Of a DNA stretch of 64,000 nucleotides, positions 16,002-24,228 are shown one piece after another. This stretch comes from JARYGU01 sp033795365 (GTDB lineage: Bacteria; Pseudomonadota; Alphaproteobacteria; Rhizobiales; Rhizobiaceae). The notes beneath the pieces were generated by a model, which saw nothing but the letters and a program-made list of their open reading frames with translations, did not search any database and was not told the origin of the DNA. The position numbers and the translations under genes were made by a program. How positions within the stretch are numbered: position 1 is the stretch's first letter; every line of letters begins with the position of its first letter. Location: the NCBI GenBank assembly GCA_033795365.1, contig JARYGU010000007.1, positions 124,001 to 188,000 on the forward strand. Direction: 5' to 3'.

Positions 16002-17013
16002 CGCTCCCGTCGTCCTTGCCTATAGCCGAAGCGACGAGGGGCACCGGGCCTCCTATATGCGCACCGCCGGGCGGTATCTTGGCGCGCAGCGGATCCGGAC
16101 GCCGGCAGTCTTCTTTGCTTCGGCTCCGGTCCTGTTCCTCATGATCGAGGAGGCCTTCGCGCTCTATGTCTTCGCATGCTTCTGGCGCAGCCTCTTCGGG
16201 CGGCGCACGGTCGGCCTTCTTTTCCGTCCGAAGCCGGCACTGGAAGGCCGTTCGCTGCGCCATCGCGTCAAGCGTGGCCTTCTGAAACGTCTGAAGGGCC
16301 TGCACCCGGCTCGTACGCTGACGATCGTGCCGTTCGAGGATTGCCCGGGCGCGGCGGAGATCGCGGACGGATGGATCTACGATTTTCAGCTCTGGGACCT
16401 GGAGCCCTGCGATCACGAGCGTTTCCGCGCAGCGCGCGGGCGCAATGAGGATTGTCCGGATTCGCTGGCCGGCGCAGTGCGGCAAGCGGCCGGGGATCGC
16501 CTCGTGATCTCCGCCATCGGCGCGCAGAACCGCCGCAAGGGCTTCGGCCTTCTGGCCGGACACTATGCGTGCGGGCCGGTTCGGGAGCGGTGGTTGTTTG
16601 CCTTCGGTGGCAAGGTCGACGCGGAGATGGCCGGCGCTTCGGCCGAACTTGCCCGGAACGGCGGTTTCGTGGCCGACCGTACCGTGTCGGACGAGGAATT
16701 GACGGAGCTTTATGCCGCAAGCGATCTCGTCTGGTGCTTTTATGCTGCCGATTACGACCAGGCGTCGGGCGTTCTCGGGCGCGCGGCGCAATACTCAGTT
16801 CCGGTTCTGGTGCGCAGCCGCTCCCTGTCGCACCGGCTTTGTGCGCGGGAAGGCATCGCCCACATCGATGCGACGGAGGAGACCCTTGGCGATACCTTGC
16901 ACGGGCCGCTGCCGTTAGCGGACAGCAGGATGGCGGGCGAACGATCGCGGCGTTTTGCGGCATCGAGCCTTGCGACATTGCGGGAGGCCCTCGGCGGAGG
17001 GAGCGTTCGATGA
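15991..17013 (+). CDS. Putative GT-B glycosyltransferase
   Basis: The 340-aa protein has a weakly conserved glycosyltransferase pattern. A sugar-nucleotide-binding C-terminal half contains FAFGGKVDAEM, SDEELTELYAASDLVW and GVLGRAAQYSVPVLV. The ATG at 15991 has GAGAGG upstream and overlaps the previous gene; an ATG 21 nt earlier is less likely. The start of the flippase gene overlaps its stop (ATGA). The sugar specificity is unknown. Confidence 0.7.
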   Translation: MANSAPVVLAYSRSDEGHRASYMRTAGRYLGAQRIRTPAVFFASAPVLFLMIEEAFALYVFACFWRSLFGRRTVGLLFRPKPALEGRSLRHRVKRGLLKRLKGLHPARTLTIVPFEDCPGAAEIADGWIYDFQLWDLEPCDHERFRAARGRNEDCPDSLAGAVRQAAGDRLVISAIGAQNRRKGFGLLAGHYACGPVRERWLFAFGGKVDAEMAGASAELARNGGFVADRTVSDEELTELYAASDLVWCFYAADYDQASGVLGRAAQYSVPVLVRSRSLSHRLCAREGIAHIDATEETLGDTLHGPLPLADSRMAGERSRRFAASSLATLREALGGGSVR

Positions 17014-18302
17014 ACGCGGGCGGCGATTTCCTCAATCTCAGGAGAAACGTCGCCTTTGCGGTGCTCGCATTCGCCATCAATATTGCGCTCGTCTTCACCG
17101 GTTACCGGATCGTGATCGCGCAACGCGGCATGGAGGCCGTCGGCCTCTGGTCGACCTTGTTCGCCTGGGTGTCCCTTTGCCGTCTGGGCGATGCCGGCAT
17201 GGCGAATGCGGTGCTTCGCTTCGTCGCTCTTTGCGATCCGGCGACCGAACAGGCGAGAATCCGGCGCTATTTCACCACCGGCCTTGTCGTGCATTGTGCC
17301 GTGTTCCTGCTGCTCGCGCTTGTCGCCAACGCGCTGCTTGCGTCCTTTGTGGACATCCTTGCCGGGACGGATATGGAAGACGAAGCGCGGCTTCTCCTGC
17401 CGGCAATGGTTTCGGCCTTCTTCCTGATGAATGTGGCGGCCGTCTTCTTTGCCGGACTGCAGGGGCTCCATCTCGGCTACGCCGCCTCGCTGATAACCGT
17501 GGCGGGCGGGCTTCTGCAGATCGCTGCGGTTTTCGTCCTGGTGCCGCGTTTCGGTCTTTGCGGCCTCGCCTTGGCGCAGGCGGGGCAGCATTGCTTCTCG
17601 ATCGCCGCTTCTTGGATCATACTGCGCCGGACCTTGCGGTCGCCGGGCGCGCCGCCGGCTTTCTCTTGCTATGCGCTCAGGGAGATGGCGGGCTTCAGCC
17701 TCAAAACGCAGGCGGCGAACACCGCCAACGGCCTCTTCGAGCCGCTTTCCAAGATCCTCCTCAGCCATGTCGCAGGGCTGCACGTGCAGGGCCTGTACGA
17801 GCTTGCCTACAAGACGGTTTCGCTGTTGCGCAATGCCGCGATCGCCGGGCTTTCCGCCTCTCTGCCGGCGATGACGCGGCTTCTCAGCTGCGATGTTCCG
17901 GCCGCCCGGAGGCTTTACGCCTCGTCCGTCGGGACCGTGACAAAGGTGCTCTTCTTCGTGCTCGCCTGCGTCGTTGTTGCCTCTCCCGTCATTTCGCTGC
18001 TGTGGACCGGCCGCATCGAAGGCGATTACCTGTTCTTCGTCACCGTCCTTGCGGCGGGATTTCTCGCCAACGGCTGGGGTGCGGCGGCCTACAATCTTGG
18101 GCTTGCGAACGGCAGGCCGGGCGGCAACATCGCGGTTTCGCTCGGCAATCTCGCTTTCCTCCTGCTTGCGGGTGGGTTGGCGGCGTCTGTCGCCTCCTAT
18201 CACGCCCTGGTGCTTGCCGTCGGCCTCTGCCTCGCCATCGGCGGGGCATGGATCAAGCGCCTCAACGAGCGTTCTCTCGCTGTAGCGATCAGCGGAGGAT
18301 AG
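17010..18302 (+). CDS. Wzx-type polysaccharide flippase
   Basis: The 430-aa integral membrane protein has about 12 hydrophobic helices and a MATE/PST-family layout. An LGDAGMANAVLRF segment near residue 60 is typical of O-antigen flippases. It would move the lipid-linked repeat unit across the inner membrane. ATGA overlaps the preceding stop and CGGAGGGAG is upstream. The Wzy-like gene two positions downstream supports a Wzx/Wzy pathway. Confidence 0.85.
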   Translation: MNAGGDFLNLRRNVAFAVLAFAINIALVFTGYRIVIAQRGMEAVGLWSTLFAWVSLCRLGDAGMANAVLRFVALCDPATEQARIRRYFTTGLVVHCAVFLLLALVANALLASFVDILAGTDMEDEARLLLPAMVSAFFLMNVAAVFFAGLQGLHLGYAASLITVAGGLLQIAAVFVLVPRFGLCGLALAQAGQHCFSIAASWIILRRTLRSPGAPPAFSCYALREMAGFSLKTQAANTANGLFEPLSKILLSHVAGLHVQGLYELAYKTVSLLRNAAIAGLSASLPAMTRLLSCDVPAARRLYASSVGTVTKVLFFVLACVVVASPVISLLWTGRIEGDYLFFVTVLAAGFLANGWGAAAYNLGLANGRPGGNIAVSLGNLAFLLLAGGLAASVASYHALVLAVGLCLAIGGAWIKRLNERSLAVAISGG

Positions 18303-18306
18303 CCGC

Positions 18307-19119
18307 ATGGGCAAGCACGTTTTCCTGAGCTATGCCACCGCAGCCTTTGCCGGAAATTGCGGCGCCCTTTGCCAGAGCGCTCTGGAGGCGGGCTTCGACC
18401 AGGCGATTGCGATGGGACCGGAGGATATTCGCGGCTCGGATTTCTGGCGCGCCAATTCGGGCATCCTCGAACAGCCGCGAGGCGCCGGATATTGGCTCTG
18501 GAAGCCCTATCTCATCGGCGAGGTGCTGAAGACCCTCTCGCCGGGCGATGTCCTCGTCTATTGCGACGCGGGGCGATCCGGCTACTACCGGTTCCGGGCT
18601 TTTCCGCATGCGCTTGTCGATCTTGCCCTTCGATCCGGACAGGGTTTCCTGCTCGGACCCGCGCTTGCCCAGCATGGTCCGCTTTCCCGGTGGACGAAAA
18701 GGGATTGCCTGATCCTCATGCAGTCGGACAGGCCGGAGTTTTTGCGGCGACCGCTCATTCAGGCGACCTGGAGCATCTGGACGACAAGACCGGGAGCGAT
18801 GGAATTCCTCGCGGCGTGGCTTTCCTTCTGCCTCGACCGGCGCTGCCTGACCGACGAGGCAAACAGTCTCGGAACGCCGAACCATGCCGGTTTCCGCGAC
18901 CACAGGCACGACCAGTCCATCCTGACGCTGCTCGCTTATAGGACCGGCGCCCCTTATCTCGATTTCTCCGGCCGGCTCGGCGTGAAGCTGCTGTCGCTGC
19001 GGCCACGCTCGCAGCTCGCCCATCTCTTCCTCAAACGAATCGGGGATTGCGAAAGTCTCGCCTCCTCCCGCCTTTCGCTGCTGCCTCTCGTTCGGGCCCT
19101 TGCGGAGATGCCGCGATGA
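18307..19119 (+). CDS. Putative GT-A-like glycosyltransferase
   Basis: The 270-aa protein shows the pattern GAGYWLWKPYLI followed by GDVLVYCDAGRSGYY and a later HDQSILTLLA. This occurs in a poorly characterised family found in surface polysaccharide loci. The CDAG segment may serve as the metal-binding DxD-like site. It starts 4 nt after wzx and overlaps wzy by 4 nt. Enzyme activity is inferred. Confidence 0.65.
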   Translation: MGKHVFLSYATAAFAGNCGALCQSALEAGFDQAIAMGPEDIRGSDFWRANSGILEQPRGAGYWLWKPYLIGEVLKTLSPGDVLVYCDAGRSGYYRFRAFPHALVDLALRSGQGFLLGPALAQHGPLSRWTKRDCLILMQSDRPEFLRRPLIQATWSIWTTRPGAMEFLAAWLSFCLDRRCLTDEANSLGTPNHAGFRDHRHDQSILTLLAYRTGAPYLDFSGRLGVKLLSLRPRSQLAHLFLKRIGDCESLASSRLSLLPLVRALAEMPR

Positions 19120-20417
19120 TCCGCCATATCCGCATTTCCCATCCGCTTCCCGTTGCCGCTGCTATACTGCTTTCCATATCTTTCAGTTTCCTCGGATCGA
19201 AATCCCTTCTGAACATCGGCGGGAATTTTTATCCCGAGGTCGCGGTGATGCCGGCTCTCCTGCTGCTTCTGGCATGCGGAAAGACGCGGGGCATGCTTGC
19301 CTGCGCATTCGTGAGGCCGGGCTTTCTCATCCTGTCCGCCTTGATTTTCGCGATAGCCTCGATCGGCCTTCTGTCGGCCGAATTCAGTCTTTTCGAATTC
19401 TACGGCAGGCTGCGCGCACTCTATCTCTTCGTCATCGCCGCCTTTGCCGCCAATGTGCTCTCCACGACGCGGCACGCACGGAGCTATGGCGATTTCCTGC
19501 TGTGCGTCTGCGTCGCCTGCGGTTTGTGTTCGCTGGTCTTTCTCGTGCACCATGCCGCTTCATCCGAGGCCGCCAAGGCGCCATTTCCGGTCGCAGCCCT
19601 GGTCATCGCCGTCGCGATCCTCTGCGGCCGCGGGCGGCTCTATGCGGCTGCAGCGGTCCTCTGCCTGATGATCTTCTGTGCGATGCTCTCTTTCTTTCGG
19701 CTGAACTATCTGATCGCGCTCTGGACGACCGTCGTCCTTGGCACGATCGTGCTGACGGGCTCGATGGCCCGCATGCGAGGAAGGGTACTGGTCGGCACCC
19801 ATGCGCTGCTCCTGGCAGTGCTGCCGTGCGGGCTCGCCGCAGCCGCTTTCGGCCTTGCAGCCTTCATCGGCGAATTCCTCGTCAGTTCCGAAAGCCGGTA
19901 CATCCATTCCATCGGCAGGGTGGGCGAGGCCTACCGGTTCTATCTCACCGGCGAGCTTCCGGAATCGGAGGGACAGCGGCTCGAAAACGCACTCTATCTC
20001 CTGCGGAATCTCGAATACTATCTGCTGCCGAACGGGTTGCTCAACGACACCGGCTTCCGCATCGCATCGCTCTGGGGCGGGGAGACCTTCGACGTCCATG
20101 GCATAAGCCCGATACGCGACAGCGTCCTTGCCTATGTCACCGTGCTGTTCGGCGCGATCGCCACTGCCGCATTTGTGCTTGCCGGCGGCGCGCTGTTCGT
20201 CCTTGCCATCCTGTCGGCTCGTGACTTGCGGCAGGCGATCCTCTCCGTCTATCTCGCGGGCGTGGCTGTGCTGCTCTTCCTGATGGACGGTACGGCGCTC
20301 ACCCAATTCGAGAAGGCGTTTTTCTCCGGTACGCTTGCCGCGCTCGCATTCCCGCTGGAAAACCTCAGCCGCCTGCGCCTTCATTCGTTCCGCCCGGTTC
20401 CATTGGCGGTGCGATGA
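19116..20417 (+). CDS. Wzy-type polysaccharide polymerase
   Basis: The 433-aa membrane protein has about eleven hydrophobic helices and one large external loop (about 265-345, from RYIHSIGRVGEAYRFY to FDVHGISPIRDS). This topology fits O-antigen polymerases, which have little sequence identity. The conserved-looking loop HGISPIRD matches the Wzy_C-type motif of polymerase/ligase proteins. ATGA overlaps at both ends show tight coupling with neighbouring glycosyltransferases. Confidence 0.75.
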   Translation: MIRHIRISHPLPVAAAILLSISFSFLGSKSLLNIGGNFYPEVAVMPALLLLLACGKTRGMLACAFVRPGFLILSALIFAIASIGLLSAEFSLFEFYGRLRALYLFVIAAFAANVLSTTRHARSYGDFLLCVCVACGLCSLVFLVHHAASSEAAKAPFPVAALVIAVAILCGRGRLYAAAAVLCLMIFCAMLSFFRLNYLIALWTTVVLGTIVLTGSMARMRGRVLVGTHALLLAVLPCGLAAAAFGLAAFIGEFLVSSESRYIHSIGRVGEAYRFYLTGELPESEGQRLENALYLLRNLEYYLLPNGLLNDTGFRIASLWGGETFDVHGISPIRDSVLAYVTVLFGAIATAAFVLAGGALFVLAILSARDLRQAILSVYLAGVAVLLFLMDGTALTQFEKAFFSGTLAALAFPLENLSRLRLHSFRPVPLAVR

Positions 20418-21592
20418 CGGAGGAGGGCTACAACTCGGCCGGAAGAGAGGGAAGGCGCAAATGCAGCGTCGTGTACACCCATTTCCCGCACTACCGGCGA
20501 GCCGTCATGCGTGAGCTGGTGAAGAACGGAAAACATGACTACCGCTTCTGGGGCGGTGTCGAAGCGGTGGAGGGAATCGAGCCCTTCACCGGTGATGCGC
20601 TGGTCCAGGTCAATCCGCTGCGTTTCGTCCAGAAGGGCCGCCGCTCCCGCCTAAAGGGCTTCTGGCCGGCCGTAGTCGACCGCTCGGTCGACGTGGTGAT
20701 CATCCTCGGCAATGCCAATGTCGCAGCAACTTGGGCGATGGCGCTTGCCGCACGGCTCCTCGGCAAGAAGGTTTTGTTCTGGGCGCATGGCTGGCGCCGG
20801 CGCGAGGCATTGCCCAAACGGGTGATGCGCAATCTTTACCACCGGCTGGCGCACCGCATTCTGGTTTATGGAGAAAGGGCGCGCAGCCTCGGCGCGGAAA
20901 GCGGCTATCCGCGGAACCGGATCCGCGTCATCTACAACAGCCTCGATTTCGAGGGCGCCGAGGCCGCGGTCGCGAAGATCGAGGCTGGCGGGTTATCTGC
21001 CGGCGACAGGCCGCGGGCGCTCTTCGCCCGGCCCGACCGTCCGCTCGTCGTCTGCACCGCGCGGTTGACGGCGCTGTGCCGGTTCGATCTGCTCCTTCGC
21101 GCTGCTGTCCAGCTTGCCGCCCGCCGATTGCCGGTCAATGTCCTGCTCGTCGGCGACGGTCCGGAGCGCGGGAGACTGGAAGCGCTGGCAAGAGAACTCG
21201 ACCTCGATGTGCATTTCCACGGTGCCTGCCACGACGAGGAGGAGCTTGCGCCGATGATTTATCACGCCGATCTCACGGTTTCGCCCGGCAAGGTGGGCCT
21301 GACGGCGATCCATAGCCTGATATATGGAACGCCGGTGGTCACGCATGGCGATTTCGACCGGCAGATGCCGGAGGTGGAGGCGATCACGCCCGGCAGCACC
21401 GGTTCTTTCTTTCGCGCCGGCGATGTGGACAACCTCGCGAATGCGATCGGCGAATGGCTGCTTTCCGGCCGCGACAGGGAGGAGGTCCGCCGCCTTTGCC
21501 GGCAGGAGGTCGCGGCTCGCTGGACCCCGTGCAGGCAGCGTGAGCTGATCGATGCCGCGGTGGACGAGCTGTTTCAGGGAGAGGCCGCGTGA
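20414..21592 (+). CDS. Family 4/1 glycosyltransferase
   Basis: The 392-aa GT-B protein has an N-terminal part starting VVYTHFPHYRRAVMREL and a C-terminal nucleotide-sugar domain (LLVGDGPERGRLEALA, FHGACHDEEELAPMIYHADLTVSPGKVGLTAIHSLIYGTPVV shortened to its key features: GDGPE and SPGKVGL). The usual E-x7-E is replaced by a KVGLTAIHSL segment, as in some polysaccharide GTs. It is coupled to both neighbours by 4-nt overlaps. Confidence 0.85.
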   Translation: MTEEGYNSAGREGRRKCSVVYTHFPHYRRAVMRELVKNGKHDYRFWGGVEAVEGIEPFTGDALVQVNPLRFVQKGRRSRLKGFWPAVVDRSVDVVIILGNANVAATWAMALAARLLGKKVLFWAHGWRRREALPKRVMRNLYHRLAHRILVYGERARSLGAESGYPRNRIRVIYNSLDFEGAEAAVAKIEAGGLSAGDRPRALFARPDRPLVVCTARLTALCRFDLLLRAAVQLAARRLPVNVLLVGDGPERGRLEALARELDLDVHFHGACHDEEELAPMIYHADLTVSPGKVGLTAIHSLIYGTPVVTHGDFDRQMPEVEAITPGSTGSFFRAGDVDNLANAIGEWLLSGRDREEVRRLCRQEVAARWTPCRQRELIDAAVDELFQGEAA

Positions 21593-22182
21593 GCCGCCGA
21601 GGCCGGCCTCCGCCGGTTCCGCCGCCAATGCGGGCGAACGCGCGCATGATGGCGCGCTGCCGTGCGCAGATCGACGCGCCGTTCAAGGCGGCCGTGCGGC
21701 GTCTTCTCAATCCGCTGCTTCGGCTCCGCAACGGCCTTGGGGAGATCGGCGAAGGTTTCCAGCTCGGCCCCGCCGTCCGCATCCCCGCGGCAAGCCGGCT
21801 CGGACGTTATGGCCATATCGGGCGCGGTTTCGACGCGCCGAGTCCGATCTGCGTCGGCGATCTCAGTATGATCTCGACCAATGTGCGGATCGTCGACAAC
21901 GACCACGGTACGGACGACGTCGATTGCCCGATGCGGCTCGCCTTCCGCTGGCGGCACCGGGTGACGGTCTTCGAAGGCGATGTGTGGGTAGGGCACGGCG
22001 CGATCATCCGGGCCGGAGTGACCATCGGTCGCGGCGCGGTCGTCGCTGCGGGCGCGGTCGTCACCAAGGATGTCGAGCCCTATTCGATCGTGGGCGGCAA
22101 TCCCGCGCGTCTCATCCGCCGCCGCTTCGACGAGGAACGGATGGGCCGCCACGACCGCATGCTTTACGGAGCCGCCGAATGA
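21589..22182 (+). CDS. Hexapeptide-repeat acyltransferase
   Basis: The 197-aa protein carries left-handed beta-helix repeats from about residue 55 (VRIPAASRLGRYGHIG). The acetyltransferase signature VWVGHGAIIRAGVTIGRGAVV and the terminal IVGGNPARLIRRRF are present. A DNDHG motif supplies the likely catalytic histidine. It should O-acetylate the polysaccharide repeat. The GTG start overlaps the upstream stop (GTGA) with AGGGAGAGG in front. Confidence 0.88.
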   Translation: MSRRGRPPPVPPPMRANARMMARCRAQIDAPFKAAVRRLLNPLLRLRNGLGEIGEGFQLGPAVRIPAASRLGRYGHIGRGFDAPSPICVGDLSMISTNVRIVDNDHGTDDVDCPMRLAFRWRHRVTVFEGDVWVGHGAIIRAGVTIGRGAVVAAGAVVTKDVEPYSIVGGNPARLIRRRFDEERMGRHDRMLYGAAE

Positions 22183-22751
22183 CCCCGCTCGATGCAAGCC
22201 TTTTTCGGCCCCGGGAGGGCGGACCGAGCTTTCCGCTGCGTCACCGCCTGTTTCGCCTTGTCTGGGGGATCGCCTGGATGTCCCTCGGCATATGGACGCC
22301 CGTTCCAATGCATGGCTGGAGGCGCATGCTGCTTCGGGCCTTCGGAGCGCGGATCCATCCGACGGCACGCATCTATCCCGGCGCGCGCATCTGGTATCCG
22401 CCCAATCTTTCCATGGATCGGCATGCCTGCCTGGGTCCTCGCGTGATCTGCTATTGCATGGACCGGATCGAAATCGGTGCCCATGCGGTCGTATCGCAAG
22501 GTGCGCATCTTTGCGGCGGAACTCACGCGGTGGACGATCCGCATTTCCAGCTCGTTGCGAAACCGATCGTCATCGGGCGCGACGCATGGATCGCCGCAGA
22601 GGCGTTCGTCGGTCCGGGCGTTGCGGTCGGGGAAGGGGCTGTCCTCGGCGCCCGCGGGGTCGCTTTTTCGAATCTGGCTCCCATGACCGTCTATGCCGGA
22701 AATCCTGCAAGGCGGCTGCGTGCCCGGCAGTTCCGGCGCGCACTTCCGTAG
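22179..22751 (+). CDS. WcaF-like O-acetyltransferase
   Basis: The 190-aa hexapeptide acetyltransferase resembles WcaF of colanic acid synthesis: basic N-terminal region, TPVPMHGWRRMLLRAFGARIH, then GGTHAVDDPHFQLV with the catalytic histidine and VYAGNPARRLR at the end. It is the second acetyltransferase in a row, so the polymer is probably acetylated at two positions. It ends the eight-gene operon; the convergent SGNH hydrolase gene stops 38 nt away. Confidence 0.85.
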   Translation: MTPLDASLFRPREGGPSFPLRHRLFRLVWGIAWMSLGIWTPVPMHGWRRMLLRAFGARIHPTARIYPGARIWYPPNLSMDRHACLGPRVICYCMDRIEIGAHAVVSQGAHLCGGTHAVDDPHFQLVAKPIVIGRDAWIAAEAFVGPGVAVGEGAVLGARGVAFSNLAPMTVYAGNPARRLRARQFRRALP

Positions 22752-22789
22752 CAACCATGTCCGGGGCCTCGCCTGACGCTGTCGTGGGT

Positions 22790-24103
22790 TCACCATCCTT
22801 TCGCAACGGTCGCGCGGTGCATCGCTTGCGCCACGAGGGCATAACCGGCGTCGTTGAGGTGCACCTGGTCGGAGCGCAGCGAACGGGGGATGTAGCCGGC
22901 CGCGATATCCGCATTGTCCTGTGCCGATCCGTCGCCGCCTGCGCGCAACAGGGCATAAAGATCGGCGAAACGCGACCCATGACGTGCTGCAAGCTCCGCA
23001 TTGAGGTCTCGCAGGACGGCTATTCTTTCTGGCGGCTGTCCGGCGCTTGGCAACGCGGATGCCACCAGATAGCGGCCATGGGCGAGATGGCCGGCCATTG
23101 CGGCGATCGCGTTTCTCGCGGCTGCGGCCGAAACGGCATCCACGACCGCATTGTTGCCTACCCATATCCATGCGGTGCGATCGCGCAGGGCGGCCGCGTC
23201 ATCGGGTAGAAAGCGGCTGCCGGGCGGGCAGGCGGCGGCTTCTCCTTCACTCGAGCGCGTGAAAGTCCAGTTGCCCGTGCCGTTGGTCGTCATGGTTCCG
23301 GCCACGCCGGCGAGCGTGCCGGCAAGCGAGCCGATATAACCGCCGCTGTCGGTCAGGACATTGACGGATTTCGCCACGACGGCAACGGAAACGGCGGGTG
23401 GGATCACGCGCAGCACGATATTGTCGAGCGTGAAGGTCCCGGTTCCGGAAACCGCCACGAAGGCAAGGCGGTCCATGTAGTCGACGATGGCGCCGCCCGT
23501 TCTCAGCACCAGGCTGTAATGTCCCGAGGCCTCGACATTGTGTCCGTAGGCGCCCGTTTCGGGCACGACGGAGCCCCAGGAGCCTCCGCCCATGCCGTTG
23601 ATGCGGACGGTGAGGCCAGGGCTCATCACGATGTCGAACTCGATCCTGACCATCAGCCCTGAAGCGAGCACAGTGGCGAGATCGCGGCGAACGCCCTCCA
23701 GCAGGGTTGATGCCGTCGCGGCGAGCTTTCCCTCGGTCACCGGCGCGGTGGTGCCTTGCGGGTGGCGGGTCCAGCCCTGCGCGGTGCCGTCACCGAACGT
23801 CCATGACCAACTCTGGCCCTGCCTTGCCGGAATCTGGTTGCCGCTCACGGTGACGAGGATCGGCAGGCCGCCCTGCCTTGCAGCTATGGTTTCCGCCGGC
23901 TGTCCGCCGATACCGCGGTTTGCGACGGCAAGCGGCGGATCGAAGAGGCGGGAAGCAGCAGCGGGGTAGGCGGTGTCCGGTCCGCTCGCGCCGCTGCCCG
24001 CCGTCAGGCTGTCGCCCCAGGCGACGACCGGATGTCCCGGCCGCCTCCTTTGCGTGGGGACAGTATTGCAACTCACGGATAATCCAAGATCCAGACCCAA
24101 CAT
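22790..24103 (-). CDS. SGNH/GDSL hydrolase with large inserted beta domain
   Basis: The 437-aa protein has the split SGNH blocks: GDSL at 30-33 (Ser32), NRGIGG at 62-67, GNN at 316-318 and DQVH at 412-415 (Asp/His of the triad). About 230 residues between blocks II and III form a Gly/Val/Thr-rich insert that looks like a jelly-roll carbohydrate-binding domain. No signal peptide is evident. GGAG precedes the ATG. Next to two acetyltransferases it may deacetylate the polysaccharide. Phage-tail-type sugar esterases are an alternative origin. Confidence 0.75.
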   Translation of the reverse strand: MLGLDLGLSVSCNTVPTQRRRPGHPVVAWGDSLTAGSGASGPDTAYPAAASRLFDPPLAVANRGIGGQPAETIAARQGGLPILVTVSGNQIPARQGQSWSWTFGDGTAQGWTRHPQGTTAPVTEGKLAATASTLLEGVRRDLATVLASGLMVRIEFDIVMSPGLTVRINGMGGGSWGSVVPETGAYGHNVEASGHYSLVLRTGGAIVDYMDRLAFVAVSGTGTFTLDNIVLRVIPPAVSVAVVAKSVNVLTDSGGYIGSLAGTLAGVAGTMTTNGTGNWTFTRSSEGEAAACPPGSRFLPDDAAALRDRTAWIWVGNNAVVDAVSAAAARNAIAAMAGHLAHGRYLVASALPSAGQPPERIAVLRDLNAELAARHGSRFADLYALLRAGGDGSAQDNADIAAGYIPRSLRSDQVHLNDAGYALVAQAMHRATVAKGW

Positions 24104-24228
24104 CGGCTATGCTCCATCCTGTTTGGATGAATCCTATGCGGGCCGGCCGGAGCGGGGAAAATCGCGTCCCGGAAATATCGTTGAAACCTGTCCTGGCGAT
24201 ATGGCCGGAAGCCGAGATAAAGCATTGA

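Noticed and set aside
16752..18314. A 520-codon minus-strand frame opposite the flippase gene
   Set aside because: Its translation is Arg/Gly/Glu-rich shadow sequence; the plus strand encodes a convincing 12-helix flippase.
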